Shown: positions 7,238 through 14,936 of the stretch, piece by piece
Numbering within the stretch: the first letter of the stretch is position 1
Layout: every line of letters starts with the position of its first letter
NCBI GenBank assembly: GCA_900754755.1
Contig: CAAEEC010000331.1
Coordinates: 1-17,751, forward strand
DNA length: 17,751 bases
Origin: Clostridia bacterium
GTDB taxonomy: Bacteria > Bacillota > Clostridia > Christensenellales > Aristaeellaceae
Direction: 5' to 3'
Notes under the pieces: generated by a model
Databases searched by the model: none
Told to the model about the DNA's origin: nothing
Seen by the model: the letters and a program-made list of their open reading frames with translations, nothing else
Position numbers and translations under genes: made by a program

Positions 7238-7284
7238 GGGCGATGGGAATTCGCGGATTTTACCGTCCGCTTTTCCCATCGCCC
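7238..7284 (+). terminator. Long hairpin ending the biotin operon
   Basis: A perfect 12-bp stem, GGGCGATGGGAA (7238-7249) with TTCCCATCGCCC (7273-7284), encloses a second 5-bp stem, GCGGA (7253-7257) with TCCGC (7266-7270). The 3' side is TCTGCGTTTCTTT, only moderately T-rich, so termination may be imperfect. It begins 25 bases after the bioA stop. Confidence 0.75.
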
Positions 7285-7351
7285 TCTGCGTTTCTTTGAA
7301 GTGCCCCACGCGCATAGGGCCGATCGCCGCGGCAAAATCTCGCGCAGCCCA

Positions 7352-7379
7352 TTGACAACCAAGCGCAATATGGTATGAT
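7352..7379 (+). promoter_or_regulatory. Promoter of the rhamnosidase gene
   Basis: TTGACA (7352-7357), 16 bases, then TATGAT (7374-7379) preceded by TGG, an extended -10. The transcription start falls near 7386, within a tandem 9-base repeat GAGGAAACA (7384-7392 and 7393-7401). The leader also holds two competing ribosome binding sites. This placement excludes the longest in-frame ATG at 7375, which lies within the -10 box. Confidence 0.85.
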
Positions 7380-7473
7380 TATGGAGGAAACAGAGGAAAC
7401 AGCTTCCCCCGCACGGGCGGTGCAAAGGCCCCCCGCGCGGAGGGGAACGATGAAAATTGTTTTGGAGGGCTAT

Positions 7474-10017
7474 ATGATTCAGGCGCATTCCATTCGGCTC
7501 GAGTATGGGCGAACCAGCCCGGGAACCATTGCCATTGTTGAAACTCCGGCCCCGATGATTTCGTGGGCCATTTCTGGCGAAAGCCAGGCCGCCTGGCGCA
7601 TCCGTGTGGGCTGCCGGGGCGAAATGCTGTGGGATTCGCAGTGGGTGCGCAGCGCCAGCCAGTGCGCCGCCTATGCGGGCAAGGCGCTCACGCCTGGCGA
7701 CGTCAACGAACTTTCGCTGGAGGCGATGGACGAAAGCGGCGCGGTTAGCGCCGCGGCGTGCGTGCGCTTCTGCCTCGGCGCGCTGGGCGAATGGAAGGCC
7801 CCGTGGATTGGCGAGGCGGAGGCGGGCGAGGACACCGTGCCCTGCTTTTCCAAGACGTTCTTCTGCCGCCGCCCGGTGGAGGACGCCTGTCTGTTCGCCA
7901 GCGGCATCGCCTATCAACGCATCACGCTCAACGGCGCGCAAATCGACGGCAGCTTTATGAACCCCGCGCTGAGCGAATACGAAAAGCGCTGCTACTACGC
8001 GGTGTATCCCGGCCTTGCACTGCGGGAGGGCGAAAATCGCATCGGCATCGAGGTGGCCGCCGGTTGGCGTTCCCCGCACAATGTGTGCTACAAGCTCACC
8101 GGCCGCGTGCCGGATTTCACCGGGCCCACGCTGCTGAGCGCCGCGCTGCGCATCCGCTATCGCGACGGCGGCGAAGAATGGCTTTACACGGACGAAAGCT
8201 GGAAATGCCGCTACGGCGCGATCGTCTACAGCAACATCTTCATGGGCGAAACCTATGACGCCGCCAAAGCGCTCCCCCACTTTGCCGCCCCGGGCGACGA
8301 CGATTCCAGCGCGCCGTGTGCACGCGTTTTCCCCGCGCCGTGCGAAAAGATGTGCGTGCAGGCGCTGGAACCCGTACGCGCGCACGAAGAATACCCTGCT
8401 GTTTCTGTGATGGAGGTGAAGCCGGGCGTGTTCGTGGCGGATTTTGGGCAGAACATCGCGGGGCTTTGCCGTCTGCGCCTGCCGCGCACGCTGGCCGCCG
8501 GGCAGGAAATCCGCATAGCGCACATGGAAATGCTGGATGAGGATGGCACGCTTTACATGCCCCCGCTGCGCAACGCCGCCTGTACCGACCGCTACATCGC
8601 CCTGGGCGATGGCAAGGACGCGGCCTTCTGGCAGCCGCAATTCACCTACCACGGCTTCCGCTACGCGCAGGTAGAAGGGCTGGGCCAGCCGCTGCGCAAG
8701 GAGGACATTTGCGCGGTGAGCCTATACAGCGATGTGGACAGCCACAGCAGCTTCCGCTGCGGCAGCGCCATCGTGAACGCCATCCAGAAGATGGTGGTGC
8801 AGACCGAGCGCGCCAACATCCACAGCATCCTCACCGATTGCCCGCAGCGCGATGAGCGCATGGGCTGGATGAACGACGCCACCGTGCGCTTTGAAGAAAC
8901 GCCCTATAACTTCGATATCGGTCGCCTGTTCCCCAAGGTCGTGCGCGACCTGCTCGATGTGCAGGATGAAAGCGGCGCCATCTGCTGCACCGCGCCATTT
9001 GCCTTTGGCGGCCGCCCGGCGGATCCGGTGTGTTCCTCGTTCCTGGTGGCGGGCTGGGAAGCCTATATGCATACCGGCAATTTGGACATCCTGCGCGAAG
9101 GATACGATGGCTTTAAGGCCTGGAACGATTATCTCGCTTCGCGCAGCCAGCAGGGCATTGTGAATTACAGCTATTATGGCGATTGGGCAGGCCCCGCCTA
9201 CGCCTGCGAAGGCGAAGACGGCGCCAAATCCAGCGAAACGCCGGGCATCCTGATGTCCACGGGCTACCGCTATTTCAACGCCCGCCTGCTGGCGCGCATG
9301 GCCGCCGCCCTGGGCCGAGAGGACGAGGCCACCGAGCAGAACGCGCGCGCGGACGCCATCCGCGAGGCGTTCCTGGCCAAATGGTGGGACGAAGAGAGTG
9401 GCAAAGTGGCGACTGGTTCGCAGGCCTGCCAGGCTTTCGCGCTGTGGCTGGGTATTTTGCCCGAAGAGGGCCGCGCAAAAGCGGCGAAAGCGCTGCACGA
9501 CGACCTCGTTGCGCGCGAGTATCGCTTCACCACGGGCAACCTGTGCACCCGCTATATGATGGATGCGCTCACGCAATGGGGCTATCTGGAGGACGCGTGG
9601 ACGCTGATCACCCGTGAAACCTACCCTTCCTGGGGCTTCATGCTGCAAAACGAGGCCACCACCGTGTGGGAGCGCTTCGAACTGAAAAAGAACCCCGGCA
9701 TGAATTCGCACAACCACCCCATGTTCGGCGCAGTTGGCTATTGGTTCTATGCCTATCTGGCCGGTGTGAAGCCGCTGGAAGCGGGCTGGAAGCGCGTGGC
9801 CATCCATCCGTACATACCCAAGAACCTGCTCAGCGCGCAGGCAACCGTGGAAACCCCGCTGGGCGACGTCAGCGTGCGCTGGGTGAAGCGCTATGGGCAG
9901 GCGCACCTGTATGTGCAAATTCCTTGCGGCGCGCAGGCGGATGTGACGCTGCCGCAGGGCACGCAAAGCGTTTCCGCCGGATTCCACCATTTCACTTGGC
10001 CGCTGGATGCCGAATAA
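7474..10017 (+). CDS. Alpha-L-rhamnosidase, GH78-type
   Basis: This 847-residue protein is a family 78 glycoside hydrolase that removes terminal alpha-L-rhamnose by inversion. The domain order is N-terminal beta-sandwich domains, an (alpha/alpha)6 barrel and a C-terminal beta domain. The active-site motif TDCPQRDERMGWMND (454-468) carries D455, the likely general acid E461 and D468; the likely general base is E733 in TVWERFE. W-W-Y-rich segments such as YGDWAG fit the barrel. There is no signal peptide, so it acts on imported rhamnosides. The start is uncertain: the ATG at 7474 has GGAGGG five bases upstream and gives the family's usual distance to the first SW motif. The ATG at 7450 (GGAGG at 7439-7443) is the alternative. 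Monocistronic, with its own promoter and terminator. Confidence 0.92.
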   Translation: MIQAHSIRLEYGRTSPGTIAIVETPAPMISWAISGESQAAWRIRVGCRGEMLWDSQWVRSASQCAAYAGKALTPGDVNELSLEAMDESGAVSAAACVRFCLGALGEWKAPWIGEAEAGEDTVPCFSKTFFCRRPVEDACLFASGIAYQRITLNGAQIDGSFMNPALSEYEKRCYYAVYPGLALREGENRIGIEVAAGWRSPHNVCYKLTGRVPDFTGPTLLSAALRIRYRDGGEEWLYTDESWKCRYGAIVYSNIFMGETYDAAKALPHFAAPGDDDSSAPCARVFPAPCEKMCVQALEPVRAHEEYPAVSVMEVKPGVFVADFGQNIAGLCRLRLPRTLAAGQEIRIAHMEMLDEDGTLYMPPLRNAACTDRYIALGDGKDAAFWQPQFTYHGFRYAQVEGLGQPLRKEDICAVSLYSDVDSHSSFRCGSAIVNAIQKMVVQTERANIHSILTDCPQRDERMGWMNDATVRFEETPYNFDIGRLFPKVVRDLLDVQDESGAICCTAPFAFGGRPADPVCSSFLVAGWEAYMHTGNLDILREGYDGFKAWNDYLASRSQQGIVNYSYYGDWAGPAYACEGEDGAKSSETPGILMSTGYRYFNARLLARMAAALGREDEATEQNARADAIREAFLAKWWDEESGKVATGSQACQAFALWLGILPEEGRAKAAKALHDDLVAREYRFTTGNLCTRYMMDALTQWGYLEDAWTLITRETYPSWGFMLQNEATTVWERFELKKNPGMNSHNHPMFGAVGYWFYAYLAGVKPLEAGWKRVAIHPYIPKNLLSAQATVETPLGDVSVRWVKRYGQAHLYVQIPCGAQADVTLPQGTQSVSAGFHHFTWPLDAE

Positions 10018-10028
10018 AGCAAATGTGT

Positions 10029-10053
10029 CGGGGCTGGATCGCTTCCAGCCCCG
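10029..10053 (+). terminator. Rho-independent terminator after the rhamnosidase gene
   Basis: A 10-bp perfect stem, CGGGGCTGGA (10029-10038) with TCCAGCCCCG (10044-10053), and a five-base loop, followed by CAAAATTTTA. It starts 11 bases after the stop codon. Confidence 0.88.
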
Positions 10054-10122
10054 CAAAATTTTAGCGCGCATGGACGCGTTTGCGGACGAACCGCGCAACC
10101 AGGATTCCCCGGATACTTTTGC

Positions 10123-10151
10123 TTGCCAAACCCCGCCAGCGGTGCTATAAT
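10123..10151 (+). promoter_or_regulatory. Promoter of the FAD oxidoreductase gene
   Basis: TTGCCA (10123-10128), 17 bases, then TATAAT (10146-10151) preceded by TGC (extended -10). Transcription would begin near 10158. An in-frame ATG at exactly 10158 would make a leaderless message; the ATG at 10215 with an upstream AAGGTGG is preferred. Confidence 0.88.
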
Positions 10152-10214
10152 ACGTCCATGGAATACAATGCGTTTCATGCGCACAGTATTCCTCACAGAA
10201 AGGTGGACAGAACC

Positions 10215-11492
10215 ATGGGATACATTGTGGAAACGCGCGAGATTCCCGTAAAGGAAGCATACGACGTGGTTGTGGCCGGAGCGGGTGTCGCCGGGCTCGC
10301 GGCGGCCTTGGCGGCCCGGCGGGCGGGAAAGCGCGTGCTGGTGCTGGAAAAGAGCACCATGCTGGGCGGCCTGGCGACTCTGGGACAAATCAACTATTTC
10401 GTTCCCATGTGCAATGGCCGCGGTCGGCAAATCACCAAGGGCATGGTGGACGAATTCATCGCCCTGGCCACGCGATACGGGTACGATGTGACCCCCGAAA
10501 GCTGGAAACACGGCGAACCAGGCCCCACCGCGGACGGATCCCTGCCCAGGAGATATGATGTGCGCTATTCCGCCTGCATGTTCGCCCTGGCGCTGACGGA
10601 AATGGTGCAGGAAGAAGACATTCATCTTTCCTTTGATACCCTGGCTTCCGAACCCGTGATGAAGGGGCAGCACTGCGAAGGCCTGATTGTGGAAAACAAA
10701 TCCGGCCGGCAATTCTATCCTGCGGGCATGGTCGTGGATTGCACGGGCGACGCGGATATCCTGTTCCGAGCGGGCGTGCCCACGGTGCAGGGGCACAACT
10801 ATTTCACCTATTCCGCCTATGGCATCGACCTTGCGCATTGCAAAGAAGCCGCAGAAAGCGGGCGTATTGAACGGGCAATCTTCGATATGCCGGGCGGCAC
10901 CGCCAATCTCTTTGGCAAAAATCAGCCGGAAGGCAAGCCGCTGTACACCGGCACTTCGGGGGAAGACGTAAACCAATACTTATTTGATAATCAGCTAACG
11001 CTGCTCAATCGTCTAAAGAAGGACGACCGGCGCACCCGGCAGGTGATTTCCCTGCCTGGCATGTGCCAATACCGCACCACGCGGCGCATAGACGGCGATT
11101 ACACGCTGAAAGTATCCGACGTATACCGCCACTTTGCGGACAGCATTACGGCTGTGAACGATTTTGAGCACCGCAATTTTCTCTATGAAATCCCCTACCG
11201 CACGCTCGTGCGCAAAGGATATGATAACCTGATCACCGCGGGGCGCAGCGCTAGCGGCGAGGGGTATGCCTGGGACATTGTGCGCGTGATTCCTCCCGCG
11301 ATTCTCACGGGGCAGGCCGTGGGCTGCGCGGCCGCGCAGGCGCTCAGCGACGGCGTGGGCATCGACGGAATCGACGTTCCTAAACTCCAAAATACCTTGG
11401 CGCGGCAAAATGTCCTGCTGCATTTTGACGATTCCTGGATCCCCAAAGAGGGCGAGCCAGAAGTGAAGGAAGGCCCATCGAACCACATTTAA
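10215..11492 (+). CDS. FAD-dependent oxidoreductase (PF12831-type)
   Basis: This 425-residue flavoprotein has an N-terminal Rossmann fold with GAGVAG (22-27) in VVVAGAGVAG, ending in the acidic residue of VLVLEK (41-46). A second FAD motif, VDCTGDAD, is at 174-181, and a C-terminal FAD-contacting segment, NLITAGRSASGEGYAW, is at about 338-353. TTRRIDGDYTL (288-298) is characteristic of the PF12831 FAD_oxidored family. Members occur widely in carbohydrate loci of Clostridia and Planctomycetes, mostly without a proven substrate. There is no signal peptide. I choose ATG 10215 because of the AAGGTGG site and because the protein then begins just before the flavin fold. It lies next to the rhamnosidase on the same strand but has its own promoter, so a shared substrate is only suggested. 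Confidence 0.88.
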   Translation: MGYIVETREIPVKEAYDVVVAGAGVAGLAAALAARRAGKRVLVLEKSTMLGGLATLGQINYFVPMCNGRGRQITKGMVDEFIALATRYGYDVTPESWKHGEPGPTADGSLPRRYDVRYSACMFALALTEMVQEEDIHLSFDTLASEPVMKGQHCEGLIVENKSGRQFYPAGMVVDCTGDADILFRAGVPTVQGHNYFTYSAYGIDLAHCKEAAESGRIERAIFDMPGGTANLFGKNQPEGKPLYTGTSGEDVNQYLFDNQLTLLNRLKKDDRRTRQVISLPGMCQYRTTRRIDGDYTLKVSDVYRHFADSITAVNDFEHRNFLYEIPYRTLVRKGYDNLITAGRSASGEGYAWDIVRVIPPAILTGQAVGCAAAQALSDGVGIDGIDVPKLQNTLARQNVLLHFDDSWIPKEGEPEVKEGPSNHI

Positions 11493-11518
11493 GGGATAGC
11501 CTGGATGGGGACGGAAAA

Positions 11519-11548
11519 CGCCCGGCGCATGATCTTGTGCGCCGGGCG
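11519..11548. terminator. Bidirectional terminator between convergent genes
   Basis: An 11-bp perfect stem, CGCCCGGCGCA (11519-11529) with TGCGCCGGGCG (11538-11548), and an eight-base loop. The plus-strand side is followed by CTTTGCG and the minus-strand side by TTTTCCG. It lies between the stops of the oxidoreductase and the ATPase and probably serves both. Confidence 0.85.
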
Positions 11549-11560
11549 CTTTGCGAAAAA

Positions 11561-14131
11561 TTAGTGCTTGATGAGTTCCAGTGCCTTAGCGATTTCCATC
11601 ACGATAAGCGGCGCGAGGGAAAGCCCTAGGCCGATGAGATACAGCACCGGCGAGAGCGCCACCAAGCCGAACGCGCCCGCAACGGGCGGGATGAAAAGCA
11701 CCAGCGCCATCAACGCGAGAGAGACCAGCGCCGCTCCATTGAGCTTGCGGTTGGTGAACACACCAATGCGGAAGATGGAATGGAACGAGCGCATGTTGAA
11801 CGCCTGCACCACCTGCGAAAGCGCCAGCACCATGAAGGCCAGCGTCTGCCCGCCTTCCACCGCGCCATACAGGTTCTTGCCAATCTGATACGCCAGCAGG
11901 GAGAGGATGGCGAACATGCAGCCCTGCAGACCGATGCGCACGCCATAGCCGTGGGCGAAGAGGCCCTCGTTCTTGGGGCGGGGCTTTTGCTCCATCACGT
12001 CCTTTTCCACGGCCTCCATGCCCAGCGCGATGGCGGGCAGGCTATCCGTCACCAGGTTGATCCACAACAGTTGCATGGAAAGGAAGGGCGATTCGCGCCA
12101 GAGGATCATGGCGAAAAACACGGTAAGGATTTCGCCGATGTTCGTGCCCAGCAGGAAGCCGACCACCTTTTTGATGTTGGCATAGATGCCGCGGCCCTCG
12201 CGCACCGCGTCCACGATGGTGGCGAAGTTGTCGTCCGTGAGGGTCATATCCGCCGCGCCCTTTGCCACGTCCGTGCCGGTGATGCCCATGGCGCAGCCGA
12301 TGTCCGCGGCCTTGAGCGCGGGCGCGTCGTTCACGCCGTCGCCCGTCATGGAAACCACTTCCCCCTGGCGCTGCCAGGCCTTCACGATGCGAATCTTGTT
12401 TTCCGGCGAAACGCGGGCGTACACGCTGATGTTGCGCACGCGCTGGTCGAGTTCCGCATCGCTCATCTTGTCCAGTTGCGTGCCGGTGACGGCCTCATCG
12501 CCCGGCCGCAAAATGCCGATTTCCCGAGCGATGGCAGAGGCGGTGACCACATGGTCGCCCGTGATCATCACGGGCTTGATGCCAGCCTTGCGGCACACGG
12601 CCACGGCCTGTTTTGCCTCGGGACGCGGCGGGTCGATCATGCCCACCAAGCCCATAAAGGTAAGATCCTTTTCCAGCGTTTCACTGGTGGGATTTTGGGG
12701 AACCTCTTCTAACTCGCGCCAGGCCACGGCCAGCACGCGCAGGGCCTGCTCGCTCATTTCGTCGTTCACGCGGCGGGCCGCCTCGATATCGCCCCGCACA
12801 CAGCGCTGGGCCAGCACGTCGAACGCGCCCTTGGTGATGGCAATCAGCTTGCCATCGACGCGATTCACCGTGGTCATCAGCTTGCGGTCGGAATCGAAGG
12901 GGAGCTCTGCCAGGCGCGGATTTTCCTCATTGAGCTTCGCTTTGGGCATGCCCTGCTTTTCCGCGGCGAACACGATGCTGGTTTCCGTGGGGTCGCCAAT
13001 GTGTTGCACCGTGCCGTCTTCGCGGACGACCACCGAACCGTCGCAGCACAGCGCGCCATAGCGCAGCAGTTGCAGAACCGGCGCAGAATTCTGGCCGATT
13101 TCTTCCAGCGCGCCGCCGTCCGTATAGGCCTTCACCAGCGTCATGCGGTTCTGGGTGAGCGTACCGGTTTTATCCGAGCAGATGACGGAAGCGCCGCCCA
13201 GGGTTTCCACCGCGGGCAGGCGGCGGATGATGGCGTTCTTTTTCACCATGCGCTGCACGCCGATGGACAGCACGATGGTGACGATCGCGGGCAGGCCCTC
13301 GGGAATGGCGGAAACCGCCAGCGAAACCGCCACCATGAAGATTTCCATCACGGCCATGCCGTCCAACAGGCCCACGACGAAGATCACCAGGCAGGCCACG
13401 ATGGCCACGATGCCCAGATATTTGCCCAGCGTCGCCAATTTCTGCTGCAGCGGGGTTTGCGTTTCCTCGCTGGATTCCAGCATATTGGCGATTTTGCCCA
13501 TTTCGGTGTTCATGCCCGTGGCGGTGACCACCGCCGTGGCCGTGCCGTAAGTCACGCCGCAGCCGGAAAACACCATATTGTGCCGGTCGCCCAGCGGCGC
13601 GTCCTCCGCCACAAGCGCGTCCGCGTCCTTTTCCGCGGGCACGGATTCACCAGTGAGCGCGCTCTCCTCGCACTTGAGGCTCACGGAGCGCACGAGCTTC
13701 GCGTCCGCGGGCACGAAATCGCCCGCTTCCAGCTTGATCACGTCGCCCGGCACCAGTTCCGCCGCGTCGATCACTTGCTCCTGGCCCTCGCGAATTACGC
13801 GCGCGTGCGGCGCGGACAGGTTCTTCAGCGCGTCCAGCGCCTTTTCCGCCTTGCTCTCCTGCAGCATGCCCATGATCGCGTTCACAATTACGATCACGAG
13901 AATCAGCGCCGGTTCAAAAAATTCCTTCGGCTCGCCCTCTACGCAGGCCACGATAAAGGAAATGATTGCCGCGCCGATCAGGATCAAGATCATCACATCG
14001 CGAAATTGCTCTAGGAAGCGCTGCAAATTGGTCTTTTTCTTCTTTTCCTTCAGCCGGTTCTCGCCGAATTTGGCCCTCTGTTCCTCCACTTGTGCGCAAG
14101 TCAAGCCCGTTTTTATATCCGGTGTCAACAA
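11561..14131 (-). CDS. P-type calcium-transporting ATPase (P2-type)
   Basis: This 856-residue membrane pump would export Ca2+ using ATP. In order are the cation ATPase N domain, two membrane helices (about 47-90), the actuator motif TGES (160-163), M4 PEGLP (277-281), phosphorylation site DKTGTLT (320-326), nucleotide-site KGA (434-436), TGD (524-526), hinge TGDGVNDAP (596-604) and six C-terminal helices. Calcium ligands of SERCA are matched by E278 (M4), N664 and E667 (M5), and N692, T695 and D696 (M6). The M8 ligand SERCA E908 appears to be Gln (about Q773), as in PMCA-like pumps. The start is TTG 14131 with AGGAGGG just upstream; the next codon is also TTG and could serve. Monocistronic. 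Confidence 0.95.
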   Translation of the reverse strand: MLTPDIKTGLTCAQVEEQRAKFGENRLKEKKKKTNLQRFLEQFRDVMILILIGAAIISFIVACVEGEPKEFFEPALILVIVIVNAIMGMLQESKAEKALDALKNLSAPHARVIREGQEQVIDAAELVPGDVIKLEAGDFVPADAKLVRSVSLKCEESALTGESVPAEKDADALVAEDAPLGDRHNMVFSGCGVTYGTATAVVTATGMNTEMGKIANMLESSEETQTPLQQKLATLGKYLGIVAIVACLVIFVVGLLDGMAVMEIFMVAVSLAVSAIPEGLPAIVTIVLSIGVQRMVKKNAIIRRLPAVETLGGASVICSDKTGTLTQNRMTLVKAYTDGGALEEIGQNSAPVLQLLRYGALCCDGSVVVREDGTVQHIGDPTETSIVFAAEKQGMPKAKLNEENPRLAELPFDSDRKLMTTVNRVDGKLIAITKGAFDVLAQRCVRGDIEAARRVNDEMSEQALRVLAVAWRELEEVPQNPTSETLEKDLTFMGLVGMIDPPRPEAKQAVAVCRKAGIKPVMITGDHVVTASAIAREIGILRPGDEAVTGTQLDKMSDAELDQRVRNISVYARVSPENKIRIVKAWQRQGEVVSMTGDGVNDAPALKAADIGCAMGITGTDVAKGAADMTLTDDNFATIVDAVREGRGIYANIKKVVGFLLGTNIGEILTVFFAMILWRESPFLSMQLLWINLVTDSLPAIALGMEAVEKDVMEQKPRPKNEGLFAHGYGVRIGLQGCMFAILSLLAYQIGKNLYGAVEGGQTLAFMVLALSQVVQAFNMRSFHSIFRIGVFTNRKLNGAALVSLALMALVLFIPPVAGAFGLVALSPVLYLIGLGLSLAPLIVMEIAKALELIKH

Positions 14132-14172
14132 CGATCCCTCCTGTTTTTTCTTTGCACCATGGATATAGGCCT

Positions 14173-14181
14173 ATTATAGCA
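14173..14181 (-). promoter_or_regulatory. Extended -10 promoter of the Ca2+ ATPase gene
   Basis: The minus strand reads TGCTATAAT, a perfect -10 with the TGn extension. No good -35 hexamer is found at 16-18 bases; TTGTGG lies 20 bases upstream. Transcription would start near 14166, about 35 bases before the TTG start. Confidence 0.75.
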
Positions 14182-14304
14182 GTTTTCAGCCGCCCATTCC
14201 ACAAAACCGTATGACTTTTGGGAAAAATCGCGGTTCATAACTTTTGTACCCAGTATGGCGCAAAAGAAACAGCCTGCCAAAGGAAAAAATGCCAGCCGCG
14301 CGAT

Positions 14305-14313
14305 TGTGGATAA
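14305..14313 (-). promoter_or_regulatory. DnaA box in the loop of an inverted repeat
   Basis: TGTGGATAA is the exact complement of the DnaA box TTATCCACA. It lies in the 15-base loop between GCCGCG (14295-14300) and CGCGGC (14316-14321). I found no second perfect box nearby, so this is not by itself an origin of replication. Confidence 0.55.
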
Positions 14314-14360
14314 ACCGCGGCGCACTTGGCAAACTTTGTCGAAAAATGTCTGTTAATGGG

Positions 14361-14389
14361 TTTACAATTCTCGCCATTTGAGGTACAAT
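14361..14389 (+). promoter_or_regulatory. Promoter of the small membrane protein gene
   Basis: TTTACA (14361-14366), 17 bases, then TACAAT (14384-14389). The start of transcription falls near 14396, immediately before a 7-bp stem-loop, GTAGGGT (14399-14405) with ACCCTGC (14414-14420), one wobble pair. An in-frame TTG at 14378 lies within the promoter and cannot be the start. Confidence 0.75.
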
Positions 14390-14440
14390 ATAGGGTATGT
14401 AGGGTGTGGCTGTACCCTGCTATATTGTAGGATCGGATGT

Positions 14441-14887
14441 GTGGGTGCTTTGCAGAAGCGTGGTGGGAACCGTGGGCGCAGGCGGCGCAATGCTTTTTGG
14501 GGAAAAGTCGCGGCGGTTTGTCTGGTCGTTGTGGCATCCGTTGCTGTGTCCACCTATTTCCAGGCGCCACAGTGGGAGCCTGGCGGCGTGCAGATCGTCG
14601 GCACGGGCACAGAGGTGGAAGTCTATGGGCCGCCGTTGCCCAGCGACATGGCCAAATCCATCTCCGCGCAGCCCAGCAGCATCGTGGTGCGCATGGAAGA
14701 AAGCACCGAACCCACGCCAGCGCCCATTTATGTGTATTGCAACACGGGCGGCAAGAATTACCACTCGCAGGATTGCAAATATGTGTATGAACACACGCCG
14801 CGCGTAACGCTGCTGGAGGCCGTAAAAGCCAGCTACACCAAATGCCCCTACTGTAACGCGCCGGACGCTTCCGCGATTTTTGATTGA
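14441..14887 (+). CDS. Single-pass membrane protein with Cys/His C-terminal domain
   Basis: The likely product has 148 residues: a very basic N-terminus (KRGGNRGRRRR), one membrane helix (about 20-38) and a linker rich in Pro, Ser and Thr. A C-terminal module (about 96-140) follows, with C100, H108, C112, C135 and C138. The pattern YCNTGGKNYHSQDC then KCPYC resembles short domains found at the C-terminus of thermonuclease-like and other surface proteins of Bacillota, probably metal-binding. By the positive-inside rule this domain faces outward. I do not recognise a named family and assign no function. GTG 14441 is chosen because AGGA lies eight bases upstream and it follows the promoter; TTG 14450 is possible. 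Flanked by its own promoter and terminator, so it stands alone. Confidence 0.72.
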   Translation: MGALQKRGGNRGRRRRNAFWGKVAAVCLVVVASVAVSTYFQAPQWEPGGVQIVGTGTEVEVYGPPLPSDMAKSISAQPSSIVVRMEESTEPTPAPIYVYCNTGGKNYHSQDCKYVYEHTPRVTLLEAVKASYTKCPYCNAPDASAIFD

Positions 14888-14892
14888 ACGCC

Positions 14893-14926
14893 AAATGGCA
14901 AACCGCCAATCAGCGGTTTGCCATTT
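14893..14926. terminator. Bidirectional terminator between small protein gene and noc
   Basis: A perfect 14-bp stem, AAATGGCAAACCGC (14893-14906) with GCGGTTTGCCATTT (14913-14926), and a six-base loop. T-rich ends lie on both sides (ATTTTCATTT on plus, ATTTGG on minus). It sits between two convergent stop codons. Confidence 0.9.
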
Positions 14927-14936
14927 TCATTTGCCG

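Larger units (their letters stand above)
14132..14440. other. Divergent intergenic region, ATPase / small membrane protein
   Basis: This 309-base stretch holds the minus-strand ATPase promoter (14173-14181), a perfect DnaA box inside an inverted repeat (14295-14321), the plus-strand promoter of the small protein (14361-14389) and a 5'-leader stem-loop (14399-14420). A 12-codon minus-strand ORF starting at ATG 14160 overlaps the ATPase start but has no ribosome binding site. I see no further gene. Confidence 0.7.

Noticed and set aside
7210..10260. Two long minus-strand ORFs (480 and 512 codons) opposite the rhamnosidase gene
   Set aside because: Their translations are low-complexity, His/Arg/Ala-rich and match no family, while the plus strand encodes a full GH78 enzyme. 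They are by-products of GC-rich codon use.
11780..14014. Long plus-strand ORFs (310 and 337 codons) opposite the Ca2+ ATPase
   Set aside because: Shadow frames of a gene with every P-type ATPase motif; the composition is His/Arg-rich and unlike a real protein.
14125..14160. 12-codon upstream ORF overlapping the ATPase start (ATG at 14160)
   Set aside because: No ribosome binding site precedes it, and it contains the ATPase ribosome binding site itself. No evidence of translation.
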